A stretch of 64,000 nt of DNA, taken from positions 1 to 64,000 of the forward strand of contig JADLDO010000049.1 in NCBI GenBank assembly GCA_020846635.1, in the 5' to 3' direction. Source of the DNA: Caldilineaceae bacterium (GTDB lineage: Bacteria > Chloroflexota > Anaerolineae > Caldilineales > Caldilineaceae). Below the pieces are notes generated by a model. That model did not search any database. It saw nothing but the letters and a program-made list of their open reading frames with translations, and was not told where the DNA came from. Numbering within the stretch: the stretch's first letter is position 1; every line of letters begins with the position of its first letter. The translations under genes and the position numbers were made by a program. Shown here piece after piece: positions 53,800-61,365 of this stretch.

Positions 53800-56346
53800 C
53801 TACAACCGCGGATCAACCGGCTCACTCTCCAGCGCCAGCACGCTAAAAACGCATTCATGCACACGGCGCAGCGGCTCATGGCGCACAAAGCGTTCCATCG
53901 CCTCAATACCGAGCGCAAACTCGCGCAACGCCAACGAGCGTTTGGCGCTGAGCCCGCGCGCACGCAGCCGCTCAAGTTGATCAGGCGCGGTATATTCCGG
54001 CCCATAGATAATGCGCAGATACTCACGCCCGCGCACCTTCAGCGCCGGTTGCAGCAGCCCGCGTGCCCCACTCGCCACAAAATCAAGTGGCTTCACGACC
54101 ATCCCTTCTCCCCCCCGCTCCGTCAATTCCTCCCACCAGCGCACCCCGTCCGCCACACTATCAGCGTCATTCACATCGACAAAGCGGTATGCCGTTGGAT
54201 AGAGCAAATCACCTTGCAGCTTTGCCAGCGTCTCCATGTGCCAGCGATGGCTCTTGTCAATATGGACCGCGCCTTCGCTCGCCAGCAGATGAAACGGGGC
54301 AAGACGCAAATCGTCAAGCGAATGTACCTCCCAGCAGTAGCGTCGATAGGCATCGACATAGCGGCTTACCTGCTCGGCACGTCTCTCATATCGTTCCAGC
54401 AAGCGCGCAACATCATGGCCCTGTGCAGAGGCAGTGTGCAATACCCCCAGCGCATCATGCAGCGCGCCCCCTGCCGCCGCGCCGACCGCTGCGTACTGCG
54501 TCTGCAACAGTTCCTGCGCCTTTGCTGACCAGGGCATCAGTTCGCAATCGAGCAGCATCCACTCGCTGCCAAACTCCTCCCACAGCCCGGCTGTCTCGAT
54601 GGACGCCGCTACTTGCGCCAAGAACGCCGCTTCCAGCGCGCCTTCATTGAAGAAACGCCGCCCTGTGCGCGTGTAGACCACGCCTCTCCCCTCCCCAGTC
54701 ACGCCAAAACGACGCCGCGCCGCATCCTCATCGCGGCAAACGACCACCACCGCGCGTGACCCCATATGCTTTTCCTCGCAGATGACCCGCGGCACACCCT
54801 GACTCTGATAATAGCCAAAGGCTTCGTGCGGATGCTCCAGCAGATCGGGCAGTTTGCTTGTCTCGACAGGTGACATGGTGGGGGGCAAATAGACCAGCCA
54901 CTTGGGGTTAACGGCAAAGCGGCTCATGACTTCGAGCGCAGCGGTTGCGTTTTCCTCGCGAATCGTGATCGTCCGGCGCAAGCGCGTCTCCACCTGGCGC
55001 TTGCCGGTCACATCCGCAATCTCCAGCAGATCATCCACCTGCTGTTGTGCGCTCAATGGGGGCGCTTGCGTTGCTTCCAACAGGAAAGGACGCGCCGACT
55101 CGGCATAGGTTGCCAGCGACGGAACCGAGACAAACTCGCGTTCAGGATAGCGCATGGCCGTAAGCGCCCCACCAAAGACACAGCCAGTATCGATGTTGAT
55201 CGTGCGATTGAGCCATTCGGGCCGCGCTACAGGCGTATGTCCATAAACAACCATCGCCGCGCCGCGATACTCCGCCGCCCAGTTGAGCCGCACCGGCAGG
55301 CCAAGATCATCCATTTCGCCCGTCGTCTCGCCATAGAGCGCAAAATCACGCACTGCGCCCGACGCGCGCCCAGCCATGCTCTCCTTCATCCCCGCATGGG
55401 CAACAACCAGCTTGCCGTCGTCCAGCACATAATGGCTGATCAACGAGTCAATAAACTTGGCGACCTGCTCGCGGAATTCGGGAGTTTCGCCCGCCAGTTG
55501 GGCCAGCGACTCCGCCAGCCCATGTGTTACCTGGACTTTTCTGCCATTCAAGGCGCGCATCAGCTTGTTATCATGGTTGCCAGGCAGACAGAGCGCGCTT
55601 CCCGCTTCCACCATATTCATCACCAGCTTGAGCGTCTGCACAATCTTAGGGCCGCGATCCACCAGATCGCCCAGGAAAATGGCTGTACGTCCTTGTGGCG
55701 GCGCGGTGTGAAAATTTTCTACATCCACAGTGTATCCAAGCTGCTCCAACAGCAGCACAAGTTCGTCAAAACAGCCATGCAAATCGCCGATGATGTCAAA
55801 GGGGCCATGATCAGCGCGCCTATCCGTCCAGAGCGGCTCGCGCATGACCACGGCATTGGCGACCTCCTCCTCGCCATGCAGCACAGCCACGCGGCGAAAG
55901 CCTTCACGCTGCAAATGACGCAGCGAACGCTTGAGATCACTGCGCTGGCGACGGATGACCTGCATGCCAAACGCTCGATCCGCACGTCGCTCGTTGCGCT
56001 CAGCACTGACCCGATCGGGAACATCGAGAACAATGGCGACAGGCAGCGCATGGTACTCGCGCGCCAGCGCGATCAGCGGCTTGCGTGCCTCAGGCTGCAC
56101 ATTGGTGGCGTCGATTACGGTCAGCTTCCGGCGCGCCAGCCGCTTGGCAGCAATATAGTGCAGCAGCGCAAACGCATCGGTCGTCGCCGCCTGATCGTTC
56201 TCATCGTCCGCCACCAGCCCCCGGCAAAAGTCGGACGAAATGACCTCCGTAGGCAGGAAATGGGTGGCGGCAAAGGTCGATTTGCCACTGCCCGACGCAC
56301 CAATCAGCACGACAAGACAAAAATCAGGAATCCGTATCTCTGTCAT
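53800..56346 (-). CDS. pnkp: RNA repair polynucleotide kinase-phosphatase-ligase (bacterial Pnkp)
   Basis: An 848-residue three-domain enzyme. The N-terminal kinase has the P-loop GASGSGKSTF (16-25); the central metallophosphatase (about 185-400) has GDLHGCFDELVLLL, GDLVDRGP and GNHDNKL; the C-terminal ligase-like adenylyltransferase (about 480-848) has the nucleotidyl Lys in EEKHMGSRAVVV and later PTAYRFVDVND and EGMVVKPLDF. It heals broken RNA ends (5'-phosphorylation, removal of 2',3'-phosphates) and seals them after activation by Hen1. The hen1 gene lies directly upstream, 11 bases away. All three active sites look intact. Confidence 0.95.
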   Translation of the reverse strand: MTEIRIPDFCLVVLIGASGSGKSTFAATHFLPTEVISSDFCRGLVADDENDQAATTDAFALLHYIAAKRLARRKLTVIDATNVQPEARKPLIALAREYHALPVAIVLDVPDRVSAERNERRADRAFGMQVIRRQRSDLKRSLRHLQREGFRRVAVLHGEEEVANAVVMREPLWTDRRADHGPFDIIGDLHGCFDELVLLLEQLGYTVDVENFHTAPPQGRTAIFLGDLVDRGPKIVQTLKLVMNMVEAGSALCLPGNHDNKLMRALNGRKVQVTHGLAESLAQLAGETPEFREQVAKFIDSLISHYVLDDGKLVVAHAGMKESMAGRASGAVRDFALYGETTGEMDDLGLPVRLNWAAEYRGAAMVVYGHTPVARPEWLNRTINIDTGCVFGGALTAMRYPEREFVSVPSLATYAESARPFLLEATQAPPLSAQQQVDDLLEIADVTGKRQVETRLRRTITIREENATAALEVMSRFAVNPKWLVYLPPTMSPVETSKLPDLLEHPHEAFGYYQSQGVPRVICEEKHMGSRAVVVVCRDEDAARRRFGVTGEGRGVVYTRTGRRFFNEGALEAAFLAQVAASIETAGLWEEFGSEWMLLDCELMPWSAKAQELLQTQYAAVGAAAGGALHDALGVLHTASAQGHDVARLLERYERRAEQVSRYVDAYRRYCWEVHSLDDLRLAPFHLLASEGAVHIDKSHRWHMETLAKLQGDLLYPTAYRFVDVNDADSVADGVRWWEELTERGGEGMVVKPLDFVASGARGLLQPALKVRGREYLRIIYGPEYTAPDQLERLRARGLSAKRSLALREFALGIEAMERFVRHEPLRRVHECVFSVLALESEPVDPRL

Positions 56347-56357
56347 GCCTCACCTGC

Positions 56358-57791
56358 TTAGCTCTCTTGAGAATCATGTTCGCGCGGTATCTCCTTTACA
56401 TGCGCCTCAAAGATCGCCATCTGGCTCGGTGCGCCCACCCGCGCATCCTCCGGCCCAACCGGCAAAACCTGTACCTGATAGCCAAACCGCTCACACATTT
56501 CCTGCGTCCACGCCGCAAACTCGGCGCGCGTCCACTCGAAACGGTGATCGCGGTGACGAAAGCTCCCGGCAGGCAGCGACTCCCATAGAACGTTATATTC
56601 GACGTTTGGCGTTGTGAGGACAATCGTTTGTGGGCGTGCAAACTCGAAAAGCACACGCTCAAACGCGGCCAGGCGGGGCGTGTCCAGATGCTCGATCACT
56701 TCGACCACTGCCGCGGCATCAAAGCCATGCAGGCGTGCATCGCGGTACATTAACGAGCCATGCAGCAGGCGAATACGCTCGCGTTGCAGCGGCGGCAGAT
56801 ACTCAAGGTTGAGCCGTTCGGCGGCAATTTCCAGCGTGCGATAGGAAACGTCCATGCCAACGATCTCTGTAAACTGCCCATCCTGAAGCAATAGACTCAA
56901 GAGCCGCCCCTCCCCGCAGCCCAGATCAACGACCCGCCGCGCGCCACTCTCTTTGAGCGCAGCCAGGACGGCAGCCAGCCGCTGCTGGTGCAGGCTGATC
57001 TTCTCCTCAACCTTTGCTTCTTCAAGATTATGCTGAAGAATGACTTCTTCGATCTGCGGTGTTTCCGGCTCGACCAATTGCGCCAACGCCGAGCGCATCA
57101 AGCTGCGCTGATGACGCAAATAGCGCCGTGTAATCAGTTCACGCATGGGATGCGCGCTTAACCACCCCTCGCCATGCCGCAACAGCTTTTCCACCTCGCC
57201 GTCGCCGACATAATAGTGCTTGTCATCATCCAACACCGGAACCAGCACGTAAAGATGCGCCAGCAGCGCACTCAACCGTATCCTATGCGCCAGCGTCACC
57301 GTATAATAAGAGCTAGCACCCCATGATGGGAATGTTGCATCAAGCGGATAACGTCGACTGGTCAGCGTATAGCCCAGCGGCTCGAACAATGATCGCAGTA
57401 CTTCTTCGCCGCCACGACAGGGCAACGCACTGATCCTTGCTTCCAGCGGGATCGCCTGTCCAGCCAGTTCGGGTCGCTCCTTCGAGCGTCCTTGCAACGC
57501 TGACCCCAAGACCTGCGAGATAGCGACACTTAGAAATGAGGAGGCAGCATACGGGCGGTCATTGACGTATTGCTCTAACCCAAAACCGCTTGCACCGCCG
57601 CGCCGCACCAACCCCACCGGGTCTACATCGAGCAGCAGCGCGGCGGTGCATTTTTCCTCGCCAACTTCCGAATAAAAGACATGCGCCTCTCCAAAGGCAA
57701 GGGTAAAGCTCTGCACCCTTGCTGGATTTTTGTGCAGCAAATAGCCAAGATCGGTAGCCGGTTCGTGGGTGGTCGTAATGGTGAGCAACAT
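56358..57791 (-). CDS. hen1: Hen1 3'-terminal RNA 2'-O-methyltransferase
   Basis: A 477-residue protein. The N-terminal half (about 1-240) is the domain that activates the Pnkp ligase; the C-terminal half is an AdoMet methyltransferase with VVDLGCGEGRLLSLLL (motif I, about 285), VEVIEHLD (the metal-binding Glu/Glu/His of Hen1), TTPNVEYNV and SFRHRDHRFEWTRAEF. It methylates the 2'-OH at the break before ligation, so the repaired RNA resists being cut again by ribotoxins. It is the first gene of the hen1-pnkp operon. Confidence 0.95.
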   Translation of the reverse strand: MLLTITTTHEPATDLGYLLHKNPARVQSFTLAFGEAHVFYSEVGEEKCTAALLLDVDPVGLVRRGGASGFGLEQYVNDRPYAASSFLSVAISQVLGSALQGRSKERPELAGQAIPLEARISALPCRGGEEVLRSLFEPLGYTLTSRRYPLDATFPSWGASSYYTVTLAHRIRLSALLAHLYVLVPVLDDDKHYYVGDGEVEKLLRHGEGWLSAHPMRELITRRYLRHQRSLMRSALAQLVEPETPQIEEVILQHNLEEAKVEEKISLHQQRLAAVLAALKESGARRVVDLGCGEGRLLSLLLQDGQFTEIVGMDVSYRTLEIAAERLNLEYLPPLQRERIRLLHGSLMYRDARLHGFDAAAVVEVIEHLDTPRLAAFERVLFEFARPQTIVLTTPNVEYNVLWESLPAGSFRHRDHRFEWTRAEFAAWTQEMCERFGYQVQVLPVGPEDARVGAPSQMAIFEAHVKEIPREHDSQES

Positions 57792-57876
57792 GATAAAATT
57801 CTTTGCAAAGAGAACGTGAACCTGAATGAAAGACAGTGACCAGCAAAGATAGATAGTATCATGCCAGGAGACCCTT

Positions 57877-60015
57877 GTGAAAACCCTTCGGTTCGCACAC
57901 CCGCTCGCACTCAGCCTATGGATTGCCCTATTAGCTCTGGCAGCACTTTATCTCACCGCACTGCCCACCCTCGCCCAAAGCGATGATGTCATCCTCAGCG
58001 GGCGTGTTACCTCGGACGTAGAAGGCTCTCCCGTTCCCAATGTCCAAATTCAATTGATAGACCCCTACTTCCCTGGCGTCTTTGATGTTGCCATAACCGA
58101 CAGTTCGGGCCGTTATACGGTCACAGAGTCGTTTCTCAACCAGTTCGACATTGTTACTGCTACGTTCAAAGTCCGCTTCCAATCGGGTGGAATGCATCTA
58201 TCGGAATATTACGACAATACCGATACTCTTGAAGAGGCATCCCTTGTCACGTTGACAACCAACGCAGTTGTCAGCGGGATCGATGCCTCGCTTGCCCTGG
58301 GCGGGCAGATCAGCGGGCAGGTGCTCTCCGCAGAAAGCAACCAGCCGCTTGATAGAATGGTGCTTGCGCTCTATACCCCTGCCGGTGAGCCAGTCCCAGA
58401 ACATAGTTTCATCACAGCCGACGACAACGGCAGCTATGATATAACGGGGATTGTCTCCGGCACCTACAAACTTGGCGTCCGCCCTGCGGATTCGGATAGC
58501 TATTATGTGGGAGCCTATTACCCGAATACACAGTGGCTAACAGAGGCGCAGCCCATCCAGGTAGCCACGGGTGTCTACATCGACAATGTTGACTTCGCGC
58601 TGACCCTCGGTGGTCACATCACGGGCACTGTAACATCCAGCAACCACAGGATATGGCCGAAGCCACTGATTGAAGTGTATGATGACGAAGGCCGGTTGGT
58701 TCCGAGCCGGATCACGCTTTCTCAACAGGATGAGCGCGATTACACACTGAGCCACTTGCTGCCAGGGAATTACCGGCTCCTGATTCGCGATGAGTATGAA
58801 GTCCATTGGCCTGAATACTATGACAACCAGACGGAGTTGGGGTCAGCTACGTTGGTCACGGTGACAGCAGGCGCGGTGACAGGCAATGTGAACGCTGAAT
58901 TGGCGCTTATCCCCAGGGTGGCAGGTATAGCAACCTCCAGCGCCCTGTCAGATACCCTCCTGCTGTCGCTTTGGTACAACCCCATACCCGTCTACACAAC
59001 CAATGGCGGGCAGGCTTGGCAACAGGTGTCAACCGCCCCGTGGGTCACAGAGAATTCAATTTCGCCCCCGAACATCGGGTTGGCACCGCGCACAGAGCCG
59101 GGCTTGCCAACCCGAATGTTGGTTGCGGCAGCCGATGATTCAGTAACTGGCCTCTATCGCACTGGCGACAATGGGCAAAGTTGGGCGCAGCAGACATTCC
59201 CGCCGGAACAGTGCAGCGGATCAACCAGCTTCTTTGGCCCGGTTGCCTCGCCCACCAATCCGGCCCGGCTTTACCTGGTGCATACCTGTATCATCCATAT
59301 GCCGTTCGGTGGCAGCCTCTACAATTCTCGCCTTTTGATCAGCCGCGATGCAGGCATCAGTTGGCAGGAATCCGGCACATTCGGTGGCCCATCCAATTCG
59401 TTCACCTCTCAAGTGATCCCGTCGCCCGTGATTGCTGAGCGCGTCTATGCTCACGGTTCCTACCCACAGCGTGACAACGCAACCTGGCTACAAAGCGACG
59501 ATGGCGGCGGCTCTTGGTCAGCCAGGGAGTTCCCGGTGTTTGACCTGGTGTTGGACGCCGAGGATGCGGCACGCGCATACGGAATTTCGCCTTTCGACTA
59601 CTCCTTCACAGCCCCCCGCTATGGCAAGCGCAGCGATAATGGCGGTGAGCAATGGGTCAACTGGGCGCAGCAGCCCTGCGACCTGGGCCAACCAGGCACA
59701 GAAGATACCCTTCTCCAACTCATGGCCCATCCGGCGCGCACGCAAGTGCTCTTTCTACGCTGTGATCAAGGGCTATTTCGCTCTGAGAATGGTGGCGATA
59801 GCTGGACAGAGCTTGCATCAACACCGGGGCAGTTGCTCGCGCCCGACTATGGCACACCAGGTCGCATCCTCTGGGGCAAAAACGATGGGCTGTGGGCTAG
59901 CATGGACAGTGGGGATAGCTGGCAGCAGATAATGCCCAATTACACCTTCTCATCAGCCACCGATGCTCAGGTTCCACTCTACCTGCCCAGCATTTCAATC
60001 AATGCTAGTCCTTGA
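57877..60015 (+). CDS. Secreted protein with CarboxypepD-reg-like and BNR-like repeats
   Basis: A 712-residue secreted protein from GTG 57877, behind AGGAG. A signal peptide (to about LAQSDD) is followed by three carboxypeptidase-regulatory-like/prealbumin-like beta domains (about 38-340; repeats ILSGRVTSDVEGSPVPNVQIQL, ISGQVLSAESNQPLDRMVLAL, ITGTVTSSNHRIWPKPLIEVY, each ending with EYYDNT/GAYYPNT/EYYDNQ). The second half is a beta-propeller-like region with BNR/sortilin-type Asp-box units (TNGGQAW, RTGDNGQSW, SRDAGISW, SDDGGGSW, SENGGDSW, SMDSGDSW). No catalytic residues are evident; adhesion or glycan binding is likely. Confidence 0.8.
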   Translation: MKTLRFAHPLALSLWIALLALAALYLTALPTLAQSDDVILSGRVTSDVEGSPVPNVQIQLIDPYFPGVFDVAITDSSGRYTVTESFLNQFDIVTATFKVRFQSGGMHLSEYYDNTDTLEEASLVTLTTNAVVSGIDASLALGGQISGQVLSAESNQPLDRMVLALYTPAGEPVPEHSFITADDNGSYDITGIVSGTYKLGVRPADSDSYYVGAYYPNTQWLTEAQPIQVATGVYIDNVDFALTLGGHITGTVTSSNHRIWPKPLIEVYDDEGRLVPSRITLSQQDERDYTLSHLLPGNYRLLIRDEYEVHWPEYYDNQTELGSATLVTVTAGAVTGNVNAELALIPRVAGIATSSALSDTLLLSLWYNPIPVYTTNGGQAWQQVSTAPWVTENSISPPNIGLAPRTEPGLPTRMLVAAADDSVTGLYRTGDNGQSWAQQTFPPEQCSGSTSFFGPVASPTNPARLYLVHTCIIHMPFGGSLYNSRLLISRDAGISWQESGTFGGPSNSFTSQVIPSPVIAERVYAHGSYPQRDNATWLQSDDGGGSWSAREFPVFDLVLDAEDAARAYGISPFDYSFTAPRYGKRSDNGGEQWVNWAQQPCDLGQPGTEDTLLQLMAHPARTQVLFLRCDQGLFRSENGGDSWTELASTPGQLLAPDYGTPGRILWGKNDGLWASMDSGDSWQQIMPNYTFSSATDAQVPLYLPSISINASP

Positions 60016-60050
60016 GCCACGACGTACACAAGCCAATATCCACAAAAGCA

Positions 60051-60087
60051 GAGGCCGCCAGGCCAACGAATCGCCCTGGGCGGCCTC
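60051..60087. terminator. Hairpin between convergent genes
   Basis: A 9-bp stem (GAGGCCGCC with GGCGGCCTC), extended by AGG/CCT past a bulge, lies after the secreted-protein gene and touches the stop codon of mug. It probably ends transcription from the left. Confidence 0.5.
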
Positions 60088-60640
60088 ACATCGCCTCTAC
60101 TGCCTGCCGCACCTCAGCGAACAACCGGCCGAAGTCATCCATTGTGAAATGGGCATTCAGCCCGCTTGGGTTGGGCAGCACCCACACAGGCACGCCCTCA
60201 ATCGTCTCGTCCTGAAGACCCAATTGCGCCTTCGGTCGCCCAAAGCCGGTGCGGTAGGCACCGATGCCCAGGAAGCAGACGAGCTTAGGCTGGTAGGTAC
60301 GGACTGTCTCCTCCAGCCGCCGCGCCCCCTCACGATATTCGTGCGGCTTGAGTTCCTGCGCGGTGGCAGTGGCGCGGCGCACCATGCCCGTAATGCCATA
60401 GCCTAGATCCAACAATTCCTGTTCCTCTGCGGGCTGCAGCCGCCGCGGCGTGATGCCACCTAAATGCAGCGCGGGCCAAAAGCGGTTGCCTGGCCGCGCA
60501 AAGTGTCGCCCCGTAGCACCCGACCACAGACCGGGATTGATGCCCACAAAAAGCACCTTCAGCCCAGGCCCGATCAAATCCGATAATGTCCGACCCTCAG
60601 CCTCCTGGAGTTCCTGAGCTGTCGGCTTCGCTTCGTTCAT
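60086..60640 (-). CDS. mug: G/U mismatch-specific DNA glycosylase (Mug/TDG type)
   Basis: A 184-residue uracil-DNA glycosylase-superfamily enzyme. VLFVGINPGLWSGATGRHFARPGNRFWPALH contains the GINPG motif (Asn for water activation) and LPNPSGLNAHF is the second DNA-binding motif. It removes uracil, ethenocytosine and thymine opposite guanine and starts base excision repair. The length is normal for the family. Confidence 0.93.
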   Translation of the reverse strand: MNEAKPTAQELQEAEGRTLSDLIGPGLKVLFVGINPGLWSGATGRHFARPGNRFWPALHLGGITPRRLQPAEEQELLDLGYGITGMVRRATATAQELKPHEYREGARRLEETVRTYQPKLVCFLGIGAYRTGFGRPKAQLGLQDETIEGVPVWVLPNPSGLNAHFTMDDFGRLFAEVRQAVEAM

Positions 60641-60849
60641 ACTTGCTATGCTCCCTTCATCACAGCACTCACCGGCTGTGTGCTTAACAGGGGTATTGTA
60701 GCATAGAAAAAATCCCGCGCCGCGCCACTTGCGTGACTAAGCACAGCAAGAATCGGCATGCGCGGCCCTGCGGTCCATGATAAACTGATAGCCCTAAAGG
60801 CAATCGTTGAGAGCAATCTACTTGGGCGGGAGGCAGCAACCTCTAGATC

Positions 60850-61311
60850 ATGGACAAACAACAACTTCTAAATCGACTGGATAAAGCGTGGACGTCGTTT
60901 AAGGAATCGTATGCAGGGCTATCAGACGCGCAGATGCAGGAACCAGGCGTCACAGGCGATTGGTCGGTCAGAGAGATTATTGCCCATGTGAGTGTCTGGG
61001 AGGAGGAGGCCCTAAAGCATCTCCCACACATCTTGGAAGGAGGCAGACCACCGCGCTATTCAATAACATACGGCGGCATCGACGCCTTCAATGCACTGAT
61101 GATGGAACAGAAACACGCGCTTTCACTGGCCGAAGTGCTGGCACAGCAGGACAACATCCATCGCCGCCTCATCGACTACGTCCAAAGCGTGCCCGAAGAT
61201 CAATTCACACGCGAAACCCGTTTCCGGCGTCGCCTGCGCCTCGACACCTACAGCCACTACCCAATCCACGCCCAAGCGATCCAGGATTGGCGGGCAAACT
61301 CAGGCAAGTAA
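60850..61311 (+). CDS. DinB-superfamily (DUF1706-like) protein
   Basis: A 153-residue four-helix-bundle protein: LLNRLDKAWTSFKESYAGLSDAQM, GDWSVREIIAHVSVWEEEAL with a His metal ligand, and the final HYPIHAQAIQDWRA with two further His. This is the three-His metal site of the DinB fold, seen in thiol-dependent transferases and in damage- or stress-induced proteins. The reaction is unknown. Confidence 0.85.
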   Translation: MDKQQLLNRLDKAWTSFKESYAGLSDAQMQEPGVTGDWSVREIIAHVSVWEEEALKHLPHILEGGRPPRYSITYGGIDAFNALMMEQKHALSLAEVLAQQDNIHRRLIDYVQSVPEDQFTRETRFRRRLRLDTYSHYPIHAQAIQDWRANSGK

Positions 61312-61315
61312 GCTC

Positions 61316-61346
61316 CCTTCCCGGAGGCCCTGGGCCTCCGGGAAGG
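61316..61346. terminator. Perfect 15-bp hairpin between convergent genes
   Basis: CCTTCCCGGAGGCCC and GGGCCTCCGGGAAGG form a nearly loopless inverted repeat followed by TTATG. Its left arm shares CTTCCCGGAGGC with the hairpin at 38015-38059. Confidence 0.65.
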
Positions 61347-61365
61347 TTATGTCGAGTACGTCTAC

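Noticed and set aside
55045-56361. A 438-codon + strand frame over pnkp
   Set aside because: It is a shadow of the opposite-strand Pnkp gene, whose three catalytic domains are unmistakable.
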